From Sulfurimonas sp. (lineage in GTDB: Bacteria > Campylobacterota > Campylobacteria > Campylobacterales > Sulfurimonadaceae), in assembly GCF_026196735.1 (NCBI RefSeq), contig NZ_JAPHUF010000007.1, positions 1 through 64,000 on the forward strand: a stretch of 64,000 nucleotides of DNA. The letters run 5' to 3'. Made by a program: the position numbers and the translations under genes. The notes under the pieces were generated by a model, which saw only the letters and a list, made by a program, of their open reading frames with translations, was not told where the DNA came from and searched no databases. Positions 17,873 through 27,307 of this stretch are shown here, in pieces. How positions within the stretch are numbered: position 1 is the stretch's first letter; each line of letters begins with the position of its first letter.

Positions 17873-20305
17873 ATGATGTATAAAAACATAAAATATACAT
17901 CCGTTGAGTTACTAATCCCATTATCACTAATTGGATTGCTAGTGTTTACAAGTTTTAATTTTCATTACCTTGTTTTTCACGAATTTGCTGAATATTTTGC
18001 TATTTTTGTAAGTTTAGGTATCTCATTAATCACATACTATACATACTCATTTACAAAAAATAGATATTTACTCTTTATAGGGCTTGGTTATTTTTGGGTG
18101 GCTATTTTGGATCTGCTACATACTCAAACTTACTCAGGAATGCCCCTTTATAATGTGGAAGGCTCTGATACATCAATAACATTCTGGATTTCTGCTCGTA
18201 TTTTTGAAGCATCAATACTGCTTATAGCTCCTTTTATGAGATATGTTGAGTATAAAAAATATAAAGTCACTCTGGTGTTTATGGTGATTTCATTTGCTAT
18301 TATAGTATTAGCGATGAACTATCCTCCTAAAATGTTAATTCCAGGAGAAGGATTAACAACTTTAAAAGTAGGTTTAGAGTACTTTGTAATTAGTATATTA
18401 CTTGTAACACTCTATGTTAATAAAAGACACGCAGGTGAGTTTACTGAAGTAATAGGTAATGCTGTAAAATATAGTATTATATTAACAATAGCTGCAGAAG
18501 CGTCATTTACATTATATATAGATGTTTATGGAGTTATGAATGTTGTAGGACACATTTTTAAATTTTTATCATTCTGGATATTACTACAGGCTATTATACG
18601 AACATCACTTAAAGATCCATTTAGGTTGATGCAAAAAGAAGCTACTACTTATAATGCTATACCGTATCCTGCAATTGTAGTGGATAAAGATGGAATTATT
18701 AGACAGGTGAACCGAGCTGCATGTAAAGAGGTTAATAAAGCAGAATCAGAAATTGTAGGCTTTAGAAATCATGATATTTATCATCCCAAAAATATTGATG
18801 AAAAGAGTTGTCCGATATGTGAATCAATCGAAGAGTTAGAAGATTGTATTTTGAGGGATGTTGATTTAGATACGGTCAAACAATATTCAATAAGTACTAT
18901 ACATAGTGATGAAAGCAGTGTAAGCGGAATGGTTCAAGTTATTGTTGATATGACAATAAAAACAGAATTAGAAAAGAAAGTAAAAGAGCAAAAAGAAGAA
19001 CTGACATATAAATCTTATTATGATTCATTAACAAAACTTCCAAATAGAATTTTGATACAAGATAGAATTGTTCATGCTATTACTAAAGCAAATTATCATA
19101 AGAAAGAGTTTGCTTTGTTGTTGATAGATCTTGATCAGTTTAAAGAGATTAATGATACATGGGGTCATCAAGTCGGAGATGCCGTACTTAAAAGATTTAC
19201 TACTATACTTCAAACATTAATTAGTGAAGAAGACACCTTGGGCAGACTCGGTGGAGACGAGTTTATTATAATAGTAGAAGAGCTGCAATCAAGGGAAGCA
19301 GCTTCTGAATTGGCACAAAAAATCCTTGATAATACAAAAGAGTCTATAAACATTGATGGACATGATTTGTATATATCTTCTAGTATAGGAATAAGTTTTT
19401 ATCCTAAAGATTCAGATACTATGAGTGATTTATTAAAATACTCTGATAGCGCTATGTATAAAGCAAAATCTGATGGAAGAAATAATTTTCAAATATATTA
19501 TCCAGAGATGACAGAACACACTATGCGTAAAGTTATTATGCAAAATGATTTAAGAAATGCAATAGAAAATAAAGAATTTGTTGTTTATTACCAACCACAA
19601 ATTGATGTATCTGGTGATAAAGATACTCTAATCGGATTAGAAGCTTTAGTGAGATGGGAGCATCCTGAATTAGGACAAATCCCGCCATTTAGTTTTATTC
19701 AAATAGCTGAAGAGACAGGCCTGATTGTTGAAATTGATAGATTGGTTATGATAATGGCAATTACTCAAGTGGTGCAATGGTTTAAAGAAGGCTTAAATCC
19801 TGGAAAATTATCTTTAAATCTTGCAATGAAGCAGCTTAAAGAAGATGATTTTATAGCAACGGTTCAAAAAATAATAAAAGATTCTGGGTGTAGTGATGAG
19901 AATGCTTTATCGTTTGAAATAACAGAAAGTGATTTGATGACAAACCCAGAATCATCTATTGAAAAGTTAAACATGCTCAAAGAGATGGGCATTAAAATAG
20001 CTATTGATGATTTTGGGACAGGTTACTCATCGCTCTCATATTTAAAACGCTTGCCAGTTAGTAAGTTGAAAATTGATCAATCATTTATAAGAGGTGTTCC
20101 AGATGATAAAGATGATGTGGCAATCGTAAAAACAATTATATCACTTGCAAAAAATTTGAATATAAAAATTATTGCTGAGGGTGTTGAAACACTAGAGCAA
20201 AAAGAGTTTATGTATGAAAATGGTTGTAGTGAAATTCAAGGTTATTTCTACTCAAAACCAATGTCTAGTGAAGATACAAAAAAATTTATAGCTTTATATC
20301 AATAG
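17873..20305 (+). CDS. Membrane c-di-GMP enzyme: MASE3-PAS-GGDEF-EAL
   Basis: This 810-residue sensor could make and/or degrade c-di-GMP. Residues 10-245 form a multi-helix membrane sensor resembling MASE3 (HYLVFHEFAEYFAIFVSLG and FWVAILDLLHTQTYSG). A PAS domain follows at about 255-370 and contains a CPIC motif plus another Cys, possibly redox- or metal-linked. The GGDEF domain (RLGGDEF near residue 460) has an intact active site without an RxxD inhibitory site. The EAL domain (GLEALVRW near 588, FEITES, IDDFGTGYSS, KLKIDQSFI, AEGVE) keeps the catalytic residues. It is a single-gene unit. Confidence 0.92.
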   Translation: MMYKNIKYTSVELLIPLSLIGLLVFTSFNFHYLVFHEFAEYFAIFVSLGISLITYYTYSFTKNRYLLFIGLGYFWVAILDLLHTQTYSGMPLYNVEGSDTSITFWISARIFEASILLIAPFMRYVEYKKYKVTLVFMVISFAIIVLAMNYPPKMLIPGEGLTTLKVGLEYFVISILLVTLYVNKRHAGEFTEVIGNAVKYSIILTIAAEASFTLYIDVYGVMNVVGHIFKFLSFWILLQAIIRTSLKDPFRLMQKEATTYNAIPYPAIVVDKDGIIRQVNRAACKEVNKAESEIVGFRNHDIYHPKNIDEKSCPICESIEELEDCILRDVDLDTVKQYSISTIHSDESSVSGMVQVIVDMTIKTELEKKVKEQKEELTYKSYYDSLTKLPNRILIQDRIVHAITKANYHKKEFALLLIDLDQFKEINDTWGHQVGDAVLKRFTTILQTLISEEDTLGRLGGDEFIIIVEELQSREAASELAQKILDNTKESINIDGHDLYISSSIGISFYPKDSDTMSDLLKYSDSAMYKAKSDGRNNFQIYYPEMTEHTMRKVIMQNDLRNAIENKEFVVYYQPQIDVSGDKDTLIGLEALVRWEHPELGQIPPFSFIQIAEETGLIVEIDRLVMIMAITQVVQWFKEGLNPGKLSLNLAMKQLKEDDFIATVQKIIKDSGCSDENALSFEITESDLMTNPESSIEKLNMLKEMGIKIAIDDFGTGYSSLSYLKRLPVSKLKIDQSFIRGVPDDKDDVAIVKTIISLAKNLNIKIIAEGVETLEQKEFMYENGCSEIQGYFYSKPMSSEDTKKFIALYQ

Positions 20306-20435
20306 TATAAATTAGAGTTTAGAGCATTATTTTAGTTTTAACATCTATTTCACTAAAATAAATTTATTTATAATATTATGATATAGTACTTAAAAGACAA
20401 ATAATTGTGTAAAAACTAAAATTCAGGAGAACTTC

Positions 20436-20702
20436 ATGGAACAAGATTTAGAGCTTAAAAGCAACAAAAAACGAATTGATGGAATAAAGTTATCTGTGCT
20501 TGGTGTAGCTTTGCTAGTCATAGCGGTATTTATGATATTGCAAAACATTATGCACATGATAAATACTCCTGAACAACAGGTTGTATTGATACAAGAAGGT
20601 AGTTCAATGATACCGATGTATGCAGTGTTTGGTATTGTATTTTTAGCAGGTGTTGTTATTTCAATTTTTGGTTTAAAAAAAATAACAAATACTACAGCAT
20701 AG
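20436..20702 (+). CDS. Small two-helix membrane protein, function unknown
   Basis: I do not recognise this 88-residue protein. It has a charged N-terminus and two hydrophobic helices, at about residues 19-41 and 60-82, joined by a short loop containing NTPEQQVVLIQEG. A CAGGAGA ribosome site precedes the ATG. It lies between the c-di-GMP enzyme and kdsB, and its context gives no functional clue. Confidence 0.65.
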   Translation: MEQDLELKSNKKRIDGIKLSVLGVALLVIAVFMILQNIMHMINTPEQQVVLIQEGSSMIPMYAVFGIVFLAGVVISIFGLKKITNTTA

Positions 20703-20728
20703 TGAGTGTATTGTTTAGGGCATAGAAA

Positions 20729-21445
20729 TTATAGAAATATTTCTATGGCTCTTTCTAAATCCTCTTTTGTATCTATTCCAAATCCTGTACTTGCAACTTT
20801 GACCATACTTATCTTTTTTTGATGATAAATGGCACGCAACTGTTCTAGCTTTTCTATATCTTCAATTGGAGCATCGCTAAGATTACAAAACTCTTTTAAA
20901 CTTTTTTTACTAAAGCCATAAACACCAATATGACCAAAGTACTTAGCTCCACCACCTTGGTTATAAGGTATGCGTGAACGAGAAAAATAAATGGCATTAT
21001 CTTCATCGTCCAATACGACTTTAACAAGGTTTGGGTCTTCAGCAGATTCTGCATTGATAGCATTAAAACAACTTCCCATTACGAACGGTTCATCTCTATT
21101 TTGCAAATCTTTAAGTCTGCTGATTAATGACTCTACAACTTCCGGTTCAATAAAGGGCTCATCAGCTTGAACATTTATGATAAGTTCGTTTTCATCTACA
21201 TGTAGAAGGTTAGCACACTCATTTATGCGGTCAGTCCCGCTTTTGTGAGTAGTAGATGTCAACATCGCTTCTATCCCATGCTCTTTACATGTAGCAATAA
21301 TCAGCTCATCATCTGCAGCTACAACAACTCTATCAAGATGAGCAACTCTTTTTGCAGTTCTTACAACCATAGGAAGACCACCGATATCTGCTAAAACTTT
21401 TTGTGGAAATCTTGTTGAAGCTAATCGCGCCGGAATAATTATCAT
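20729..21445 (-). CDS. kdsB: 3-deoxy-manno-octulosonate cytidylyltransferase (CMP-KDO synthetase)
   Basis: KdsB activates KDO with CTP for attachment to lipid A, an essential LPS step in the cytoplasm. The protein starts with the nucleotide-binding motif IIPARLASTRFPQKVL. It has the VQADEPFIEP segment near residue 90, then YFSRSRIP and a C-terminal GIDTKEDLERA. Its 238 residues are normal for the family. It is divergent from the methyltransferase gene; a GATATAAT-like -10 lies in the shared 60-base gap. Confidence 0.96.
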   Translation of the reverse strand: MIIIPARLASTRFPQKVLADIGGLPMVVRTAKRVAHLDRVVVAADDELIIATCKEHGIEAMLTSTTHKSGTDRINECANLLHVDENELIINVQADEPFIEPEVVESLISRLKDLQNRDEPFVMGSCFNAINAESAEDPNLVKVVLDDEDNAIYFSRSRIPYNQGGGAKYFGHIGVYGFSKKSLKEFCNLSDAPIEDIEKLEQLRAIYHQKKISMVKVASTGFGIDTKEDLERAIEIFL

Positions 21446-21505
21446 TTAAAGCCTTTAAGATATAATATCAAAATTATATCAAAACTCGTACAGGATACTT
21501 AATAA

Positions 21506-22201
21506 ATGCTTCTTTACCAACCAGAATCCGGTTATTGTTATAACAGTGATTCTGTTTTTTTGTATGATTTCATTTCTTTTTTTGAACCTCGTGGAAAGGT
21601 TCTGGATGTGGGAGCAGGGTGCGGAGTTGTAGGACTTTTGGTAGCCCGCGATAACCCAAAAGTAGAGCTTGAAGCAGTAGAAAAGCAAGATGTCTTTGTT
21701 GATTATGCTGCAACTAACGCAAGAGTAAATAAGATAGAGTACAAAATCCATAAAAAAGATTTTTTAGAACTTGATGAAGAAAATAAATACGACTATATCA
21801 TTTCTAATCCACCGTTTTACCATGATGGTGTTACAAAAAGTGAAAATGAGATGTTGTTTAATGCAAGGTATAATATCAACTTACCATTAAAAAGCTTTTT
21901 TAAAAAAGTCTCAAGGATTTTAAAACCGAGATCTCATTTTATATTTTGTTATGATGCTTCACAGTTTGGCGCTATTTGCTCTGAACTTGATAGAGTAAAG
22001 ATGAAAGTTGTAGATGTGCAGTTTATACATCCAAAAAAAGACAGAGTAGCTTCACTAGTTATGGTACATGCCCGAAACGGCTCTAAATCACTTATGAAAG
22101 TTTGGCCTCCGTTTATTAGTTTTGAGGGTGAAGAATTTTCACAAAAAGCTAAAGAAATTTATGCAAAAGCAAAGACACAAAGTATAAAATGTCAACTATA
22201 A
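21506..22201 (+). CDS. TrmN6-like tRNA1(Val) adenine-N6 methyltransferase
   Basis: This SAM-dependent methyltransferase is related to TrmN6 (YfiC), which methylates adenine 37 of a valine tRNA. The SAM-binding motif appears as VLDVGAGCGVVGLL near residue 33, and the N6-adenine motif NPPF as ISNPPFYHDG near 100. At 231 residues it is typical. The target is inferred from the family only; a related N6-methylase acting on rRNA cannot be excluded. It overlaps the next gene by 13 bases and begins a four-gene run to trpC. Confidence 0.85.
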   Translation: MLLYQPESGYCYNSDSVFLYDFISFFEPRGKVLDVGAGCGVVGLLVARDNPKVELEAVEKQDVFVDYAATNARVNKIEYKIHKKDFLELDEENKYDYIISNPPFYHDGVTKSENEMLFNARYNINLPLKSFFKKVSRILKPRSHFIFCYDASQFGAICSELDRVKMKVVDVQFIHPKKDRVASLVMVHARNGSKSLMKVWPPFISFEGEEFSQKAKEIYAKAKTQSIKCQL

Positions 22202-22569
22202 TAAAAAAAGAAGATTTTTCTTACTCATTTGATTATAGCGCATGCTCTACATGTCAAGCTAGATGCTGCACAGGTGAGAGTGGTTATATATATGTTACAA
22301 AAGTTGAGATTGAAAAAATTGCAGAATTGTTAAAACTAAAAGTTAAAGACTTTGCACAACAGTATCTTTTTAAAAAAGGGTATAAGTACTCTATTAAAGA
22401 GAGAAAATTTGGTGAGAGTTATGAGTGTATCTTTTATGACAGAGAGTCAAATGGCTGTACAATTTACGAAGCAAGACCTCTGCAGTGCAAAACATTCCCA
22501 TTTTGGGATTACTATAAAAATAGGATAGATGAATTGAAATTAGAATGCCCGGGAATTATAGATGTATGA
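22189..22569 (+). CDS. YkgJ family cysteine-cluster protein
   Basis: This 126-residue protein belongs to the UPF0153/YkgJ family of putative zinc- or iron-binding proteins. The cysteine pattern is CSTCQARCC near residue 18, a lone Cys in YECIFYD, CTIYEARPLQCKTFP and a final Cys. The RPLQC(K)TFP segment is the family hallmark. The molecular function is not established for the family. It overlaps the methyltransferase by 13 bases and the next lipoprotein gene by 8, so the three are translated as a unit. Confidence 0.85.
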   Translation: MSTIIKKEDFSYSFDYSACSTCQARCCTGESGYIYVTKVEIEKIAELLKLKVKDFAQQYLFKKGYKYSIKERKFGESYECIFYDRESNGCTIYEARPLQCKTFPFWDYYKNRIDELKLECPGIIDV

Positions 22570-23854
22570 CATAATAAAAATATTTATATCCATAGCATTA
22601 TTGATTACAATAACGGGTTGTACAGCTAGTACAAAATCTGTTGAAGTTAAAGGCCATGAAAAAGTTTTTGACAATGAGGATATATACATACTTACAGCAC
22701 TTCGTGCAGAACAATTAAAAGAATACGATGCATCATCAAGTATATTTAATACACTTTACAATAAGACAGATAAAAAAGAGTATCTTTATCGATCTTTACA
22801 AAATGATTTAGCAGATGATCAAAGTCAAAGAGTAATTGATAGAGTTGATGAGATTTTAAACAATACGCTAGACGATTTTGTTCTTGTGCGATTTAAGATT
22901 ATTGCACTTATAAAACAGGATAAACTGCTTAAAGCAAAAGAGTTGGCTATATCTTTGGTAGAAAGTTCTAAAGAAATGGATGACTACTTGTTGGTAAGTG
23001 AAATACATGTAAAACTTAAAGAGTTTAATACTGCAGTTAAGTACTTAGAGAGTGCTTATATTAAAGAATACAATGAAGAGATTCTTGATAAGATGTCAAT
23101 TGTCTTGTATGTTAATCTTCAAAGAAAAAAAGACGCTATTGCGCAGCTGGAGACGCATTCAAGAGTTTACGGTTGTTCAAAGCAAATATGTTCAAGACTA
23201 ATAGGTTTTTACAGTGATGAAAACAACATAGATGGACTCTTGTCAACCTACCTAAGATTGTATAAAATAGATTCAAATAAAAAAATTGCAAATAAAATAA
23301 TTCAAATTTACGGATACAAAAAAGATTATTTGAGTATGATAGAGTTTTTAGAAAAAAATGAAACAGATGATGATCTTTTACTACAACTATATATACAAAC
23401 AAAGAACTACAAAAAAGCAGCACCATTGGCGCATAAATTATACAAGTCCAATGGTGATCCTTCTTATCTTGGTCAGAGTGCTATATTTGAATATGAAGGC
23501 GCAGATGATAAGAATGATAAAAATATGCATGACAGCATAATCAAAAAACTTGAAGAAGTTATAGAAGCTCAAAAAGAAGGTATCTATTTAAACTATCTAG
23601 GATATATTCTTATTGACCATGATATAGATGCTAAAAAAGGGCTAGAGTATATTCATGAGGCATTAAAAATAGAACCAAACTCAATATACTATCTCGACTC
23701 TCTGGCATGGGGTTATTATAAGTTAGGTGAGTGCCAAAAGGCTAAAAAAATTATGGATAGAGTTAAAAATATGGATGGAAGTAGTAATCCTGAAGTTGTT
23801 AAGCACATAGAAATGATAAATAAATGTATAAAGATTAAAAAAGGTAAAAAGTAA
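22562..23854 (+). CDS. TPR-repeat lipoprotein
   Basis: This 430-residue protein has a lipoprotein signal ending in the lipobox ITGC (Cys20), so it should be anchored in the cell envelope. The rest is a helical solenoid of tetratricopeptide-like repeats, clearest near the C-terminus ([20 protein letters not shown] then [20 protein letters not shown]). Such proteins scaffold envelope assemblies, but no partner is indicated. It sits two bases before trpC and overlaps the YkgJ gene. Confidence 0.85.
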   Translation: MYDIIKIFISIALLITITGCTASTKSVEVKGHEKVFDNEDIYILTALRAEQLKEYDASSSIFNTLYNKTDKKEYLYRSLQNDLADDQSQRVIDRVDEILNNTLDDFVLVRFKIIALIKQDKLLKAKELAISLVESSKEMDDYLLVSEIHVKLKEFNTAVKYLESAYIKEYNEEILDKMSIVLYVNLQRKKDAIAQLETHSRVYGCSKQICSRLIGFYSDENNIDGLLSTYLRLYKIDSNKKIANKIIQIYGYKKDYLSMIEFLEKNETDDDLLLQLYIQTKNYKKAAPLAHKLYKSNGDPSYLGQSAIFEYEGADDKNDKNMHDSIIKKLEEVIEAQKEGIYLNYLGYILIDHDIDAKKGLEYIHEALKIEPNSIYYLDSLAWGYYKLGECQKAKKIMDRVKNMDGSSNPEVVKHIEMINKCIKIKKGKK

Positions 23855-23855
23855 A

Positions 23856-24641
23856 ATGATTTTAGATGAGATAATTAAAAAAACCAAAGAAGATTTACTA
23901 AAGCGAGAAAAGGAGTTTTCACTTGACTGGCTTGGTCGTTCACTAGCTTTTAATGCAAGAGCTCCAAGAGATGTGTTTCCATACTTGCAAGCCACAGAGG
24001 AAGACCCGTATAGAATAATTTCAGAGGTTAAAAAAGCTTCACCTTCAAAGGGTGTGATTCGCGAAGATTTTGACCCGGTTGCAATTGCACAAAGTTACGA
24101 GAGAGGCGGGGCTAGCGCTATTTCTATCTTAACTGAGCCTCACTATTTTCAAGGGAGCCTAGATTACCTTGGTCAGATTAGAAGATATGTTGGGATTCCG
24201 CTTTTGAGAAAAGATTTTATAGTTTCAAAATATCAGATTTTAGAAGCAATGGTTCACGGCGCTGATTTTATTTTACTAATCGCAGCTGCACTTAGTAAAA
24301 AAGAGCTAAAAGAACTTTTAGGATATACAAGACATCTAGGTATGGAGGCTTTAGTTGAGGTTCATGATAAGACTGATTTGGTTAAGGCTATATATGCCGG
24401 TAGTGATATTATCGGAATCAATCACAGAAACCTGCAGACTTTTGAGATGAATATGAACCTCTCTTATGAACTTATACCTCTTATTCCTAACGGTAAGATT
24501 ATTGTAGCTGAGAGCGGTATATATGAACATGGTCAGCTAGAAGATTTAAGTAAAGCCGGTGTAGATGCATTTTTAGTCGGTGAGTCTTTAATGCGTCAAG
24601 ATAATGAGGAAGAGGCCCTAAGAAAGCTCAAATTTGGCTAA
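23856..24641 (+). CDS. trpC: Indole-3-glycerol phosphate synthase
   Basis: TrpC closes the indole ring of tryptophan synthesis in the cytoplasm. This TIM-barrel protein has the signature [18 protein letters not shown] (catalytic Lys and Ser region), [25 protein letters not shown] and IVAESGI. Its 261 residues are standard for a monofunctional enzyme. Other trp genes are not in the window, so the gene is split from the classical operon. Its stop codon lies inside a strong inverted repeat that probably ends transcription. Confidence 0.96.
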   Translation: MILDEIIKKTKEDLLKREKEFSLDWLGRSLAFNARAPRDVFPYLQATEEDPYRIISEVKKASPSKGVIREDFDPVAIAQSYERGGASAISILTEPHYFQGSLDYLGQIRRYVGIPLLRKDFIVSKYQILEAMVHGADFILLIAAALSKKELKELLGYTRHLGMEALVEVHDKTDLVKAIYAGSDIIGINHRNLQTFEMNMNLSYELIPLIPNGKIIVAESGIYEHGQLEDLSKAGVDAFLVGESLMRQDNEEEALRKLKFG

Positions 24642-24660
24642 AGGAATTATTTCCTTTAGC
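24637..24660 (+). terminator. Bidirectional hairpin between trpC and yqeY
   Basis: GCTAAAGGAA (24637-24646) pairs perfectly with TTCCTTTAGC (24651-24660) across a four-base TTAT loop. It includes the trpC stop and ends four bases before the end of convergent yqeY. It closely resembles the middle hairpin before rpoZ. Confidence 0.65.
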
Positions 24661-24663
24661 GGA

Positions 24664-25107
24664 CTAACTCAATAGTGTTTTAACGCACTCGTTTATTCTT
24701 TTGCCGTCAGCTTTTCCTGCTAACTCTTTAGAAGCCACTCCCATGACTTTTCCCATATCTTTTATAGTAGATGCTCCAGTTTTAGAGATAATCTCTTGTA
24801 GCGCAGACGAAAGTTCATCATCGCTAAGTTGAACAGGTAAATATGGAGTATATATAGCAATTTCATCAAGTTCTATCTGCATCAAATCATCACGGCCTGC
24901 ATCTTTGTACTGAGTTGCAGCATCATTTCTTCTTTTGACCTGAGTCTGAATAATTTTAATAAGATCATCATCAGTCAGTTCTTTTCTCTCATCAACCTCT
25001 ATCTGCTTAAAAGCACTTGTGAGAAGCCTTAAAGCATCCCTTGTTTTTGTATCTTTAGCTTTCATAGCATTTTTTACATCTTGGTTTATTGTTTCGCGTA
25101 AGTTCAT
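24664..25107 (-). CDS. GatB/YqeY domain protein
   Basis: This 147-residue protein is of the YqeY type, equivalent to the tRNA-binding tail domain of GatB. Conserved stretches are DVKNAMKAKDTKTRDALRLL, IIQTQVKRRNDAATQYKDAG and the C-terminal DMGKVMGVASKELAGKADG. Family members are thought to bind tRNA, but a defined reaction is not known. It stands alone, convergent with trpC and divergent from flgH. Confidence 0.92.
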   Translation of the reverse strand: MNLRETINQDVKNAMKAKDTKTRDALRLLTSAFKQIEVDERKELTDDDLIKIIQTQVKRRNDAATQYKDAGRDDLMQIELDEIAIYTPYLPVQLSDDELSSALQEIISKTGASTIKDMGKVMGVASKELAGKADGKRINECVKTLLS

Positions 25108-25124
25108 TATTTATCTGCCTTTTC

Positions 25125-25143
25125 TTTGGAACTATTATTGCTA
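25125..25143 (+). promoter_or_regulatory. Sigma-54 (RpoN) promoter for flgH
   Basis: TTTGGAAC (25125-25132) and TTGCT (25138-25142) form the epsilonproteobacterial RpoN consensus GGAA-N6-TTGC. The GG and GC doublets are separated by the required ten bases. The transcript would start near 25153, 30 bases before the flgH ATG. Flagellar rod, ring and hook genes in this phylum are known RpoN targets controlled by FlgSR, which supports the call. Confidence 0.85.
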
Positions 25144-25182
25144 GCATTATAACTAATATATCTAAATCCTGAAGAGATAATA

Positions 25183-25902
25183 ATGAAACAACTTTTAATT
25201 TTGACAATTTCCTTTTGTACTATACTTTTTTTATCTGGGTGCACAGCAAACTTAACAGATCCTGAGATTAATTTTGAACCACCGGCATATGTTGAGCAGA
25301 TGCCATCAAAAGATGACAAGCAGGATTTTGCATCTATTGGCAGTATATTTGGACAAGGTGACAATCCTCTCTTTTCAGATCATAAAGCTATGCATGTAAA
25401 TGATATTGTCACAGTTGTTATTGCTGAAAATGCTCAAAGTTCTAGTAGCGGAAGCAAGAGTCTTAGTGAAAGCGATAAAATTGACTTTTTGGGTGGCGGC
25501 TTTGGCTCGACAGGTAATAGTGCAGCAATCAACTCAGCTTTAAAAAGTGCAAATAATGTAGCAGGTGTTAGTTTTGGAATGGAAAACGGCAGTGATTATT
25601 CAGGGCAGGGCAGCGCTACAAAAGATGCATCTTTTACAACTACAGTATCTGCTAGAATAGTAAAGGTAATGCAAAATGGAAACTACTTTATTGCCGGTAA
25701 AAGAGAGATATTAATAGATAATCAAAAACAAATCATACAAATTGGCGGTGTTATTCGCCCATATGATATAGATCAAAACAATAGAATAAGTTCTGCTAAG
25801 ATGAGCGAAGCAAAAATTCTTTATCAAACACAAGGAGATGTTGACCGTGCAACACAACAAGGTTGGGGAAGTAAAATTATTCAAGCAGCTTGGCCATTTT
25901 AG
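25183..25902 (+). CDS. flgH: Flagellar L-ring protein FlgH
   Basis: FlgH is the outer-membrane lipoprotein that forms the L-ring around the flagellar rod. The signal peptide ends in the lipobox LSGC (Cys20). The conserved domain includes GDNPLFSDHKAMHVNDIVTV near residue 65, the Ser/Gly-rich KSLSESDKID region, and the C-terminal GNYFIAGKREILIDNQKQ and VIRPYDIDQNN segments. Its 239 residues are normal. FlgI is not adjacent, unlike in enterobacteria. The 3' end contains the start and ribosome site of the next gene. Confidence 0.96.
   Translation: MKQLLILTISFCTILFLSGCTANLTDPEINFEPPAYVEQMPSKDDKQDFASIGSIFGQGDNPLFSDHKAMHVNDIVTVVIAENAQSSSSGSKSLSESDKIDFLGGGFGSTGNSAAINSALKSANNVAGVSFGMENGSDYSGQGSATKDASFTTTVSARIVKVMQNGNYFIAGKREILIDNQKQIIQIGGVIRPYDIDQNNRISSAKMSEAKILYQTQGDVDRATQQGWGSKIIQAAWPF
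25832..25837 (+). promoter_or_regulatory. Ribosome-binding site inside flgH that sets the next gene's start
   Basis: AAGGAG lies within the flgH coding sequence, nine bases before an in-frame GTG at 25847. An ATG directly touching this site at 25838 has no usable spacing, so GTG is the likelier start. Confidence 0.65.
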
Positions 25903-27307
25903 TTTAGCTCTAATCTTATGCATCTCTACACTTAATGCAGGAAGTTTTGAGGATTTTAAAAGATCTCAATCGGAGTCTTTTACTAAATTTCAAGATGAAA
26001 GAGACAATACTTTCAACACATATTTGCAAGAGCAGTTTAAGGCATATAGTGCACACTCAGAAATGCCACTATATGAAAAGCCAAAACCAAAAAACATTAC
26101 TCCGGCAATGCAAAAACAAACAAAGCCGGTCGGTCCCAAGATTTCAATAAAAATTGCAGAAGTTATAAAGCCTACTCCAATTGATAAGCCTGTTGAAGTT
26201 AAAGAAGCGGAACAAAAAAAAGATATCAATTTTGATTTTTATGGTTCAAATATTGGGTTTAATATTCCTCATAAAATTAAACAAGCTAACTTTTATCCTC
26301 AAAATCAAAAAGGAATATCTAACTTTTTTAGTAGTGCTGCATCAAGTGAATATAGTTATTTAATCCAAGATATAAAGCAAGTTTCAAAGTCAATGAATTT
26401 AAATGATTGGGGTGTTTATCAACTTGTTTTACAAATATCAAATAAAGTATATAAAAATCAGGACAATTCTAGACTTCTTAGTTGGTTTATATTTAACAAA
26501 TTGGGTTATGCAGTTAAGGTAGGGCTGGTTAAAAAGCATGTTGTACTGATGCATTACTCAAAAAAGACAATATATTCAACGCCAAATTATAGTTTTGATG
26601 ATAAAAAGTACTATGTTATCGCTGATTATGCAAAAGAAAGTACAAAAAGACTTTTTTCCTACAAGCAAGATTATCCAGGTTCAACTAAGCCGCTTGATTT
26701 ATCATTAAAAACACTCCCTCTGTTTGCATCCGATATAGACAGAAAAACTCTTAAATTTACCCAATTTGGAAATAGTTACAGTATCGCGTATGAATACAAC
26801 AAAAACCTCATAGAGTTTATGGCTACATACCCGCAAGCAGATTATGAAACATTTTTCAATGCTCCTCTTGATAGTATGACTTATCAGTCAATTGCATCAG
26901 CACTCAAAAAAGAGATTGATGGTAAAAAAGCAAGTGAAGCTATGAATTTTGTGTTAAGTTTTGTGCAAAAATCTTTTAAATACGAGGTTGACAATATACA
27001 GTTTGGCAGAGAAAAAGTCATGTTTGCGCAAGAGACTCTTTATTATGATAAATCAGACTGTGAAGATAGAGCAGTGCTTTATGCATACCTGATTAAAGAG
27101 TTATTTCATGTTCCTGTTGTTGGTGTTAAATACAAAGATCACATGGCAACAGCACTATATGTACCTATGGAAGGTGATAGTGTAAAAAAAGGAAGAAGAA
27201 AGTTTGTTATAGCAGATCCAACATATATGAATGCAAGTATCGGTATGAGCATGTCAAAGTATAAAGCTATAAAACCCGAGAGTTATATAGTCGTAAAGAG
27301 TAATTAG
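25847..27307 (+). CDS. Periplasmic transglutaminase-like protein coupled to flgH
   Basis: I infer a transglutaminase-like cysteine peptidase fold from SDCEDRAVLYAYLIKE (catalytic Cys region, about residue 405), then YKDHMATALYVP (His) and VIADPTYMNASIG (Asp), the usual Cys-His-Asp order. An N-terminal hydrophobic segment ending LNA reads as a signal peptide, so it is exported. A Pro/Lys-rich linker follows, and the middle (about 150-380) is unassigned. With the GTG start at 25847 the protein is 486 residues and overlaps flgH by 56 bases. Sharing the RpoN transcript suggests a flagellar or wall-opening role, which is inference. Confidence 0.75.
   Translation: MQHNKVGEVKLFKQLGHFSLALILCISTLNAGSFEDFKRSQSESFTKFQDERDNTFNTYLQEQFKAYSAHSEMPLYEKPKPKNITPAMQKQTKPVGPKISIKIAEVIKPTPIDKPVEVKEAEQKKDINFDFYGSNIGFNIPHKIKQANFYPQNQKGISNFFSSAASSEYSYLIQDIKQVSKSMNLNDWGVYQLVLQISNKVYKNQDNSRLLSWFIFNKLGYAVKVGLVKKHVVLMHYSKKTIYSTPNYSFDDKKYYVIADYAKESTKRLFSYKQDYPGSTKPLDLSLKTLPLFASDIDRKTLKFTQFGNSYSIAYEYNKNLIEFMATYPQADYETFFNAPLDSMTYQSIASALKKEIDGKKASEAMNFVLSFVQKSFKYEVDNIQFGREKVMFAQETLYYDKSDCEDRAVLYAYLIKELFHVPVVGVKYKDHMATALYVPMEGDSVKKGRRKFVIADPTYMNASIGMSMSKYKAIKPESYIVVKSN

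Noticed and set aside
20721-20747. ATAGAAATATTTCTAT palindrome near the end of kdsB
   Set aside because: It lies mostly within kdsB coding sequence in AT-rich DNA and has no T-run suited to a terminator for either neighbour.
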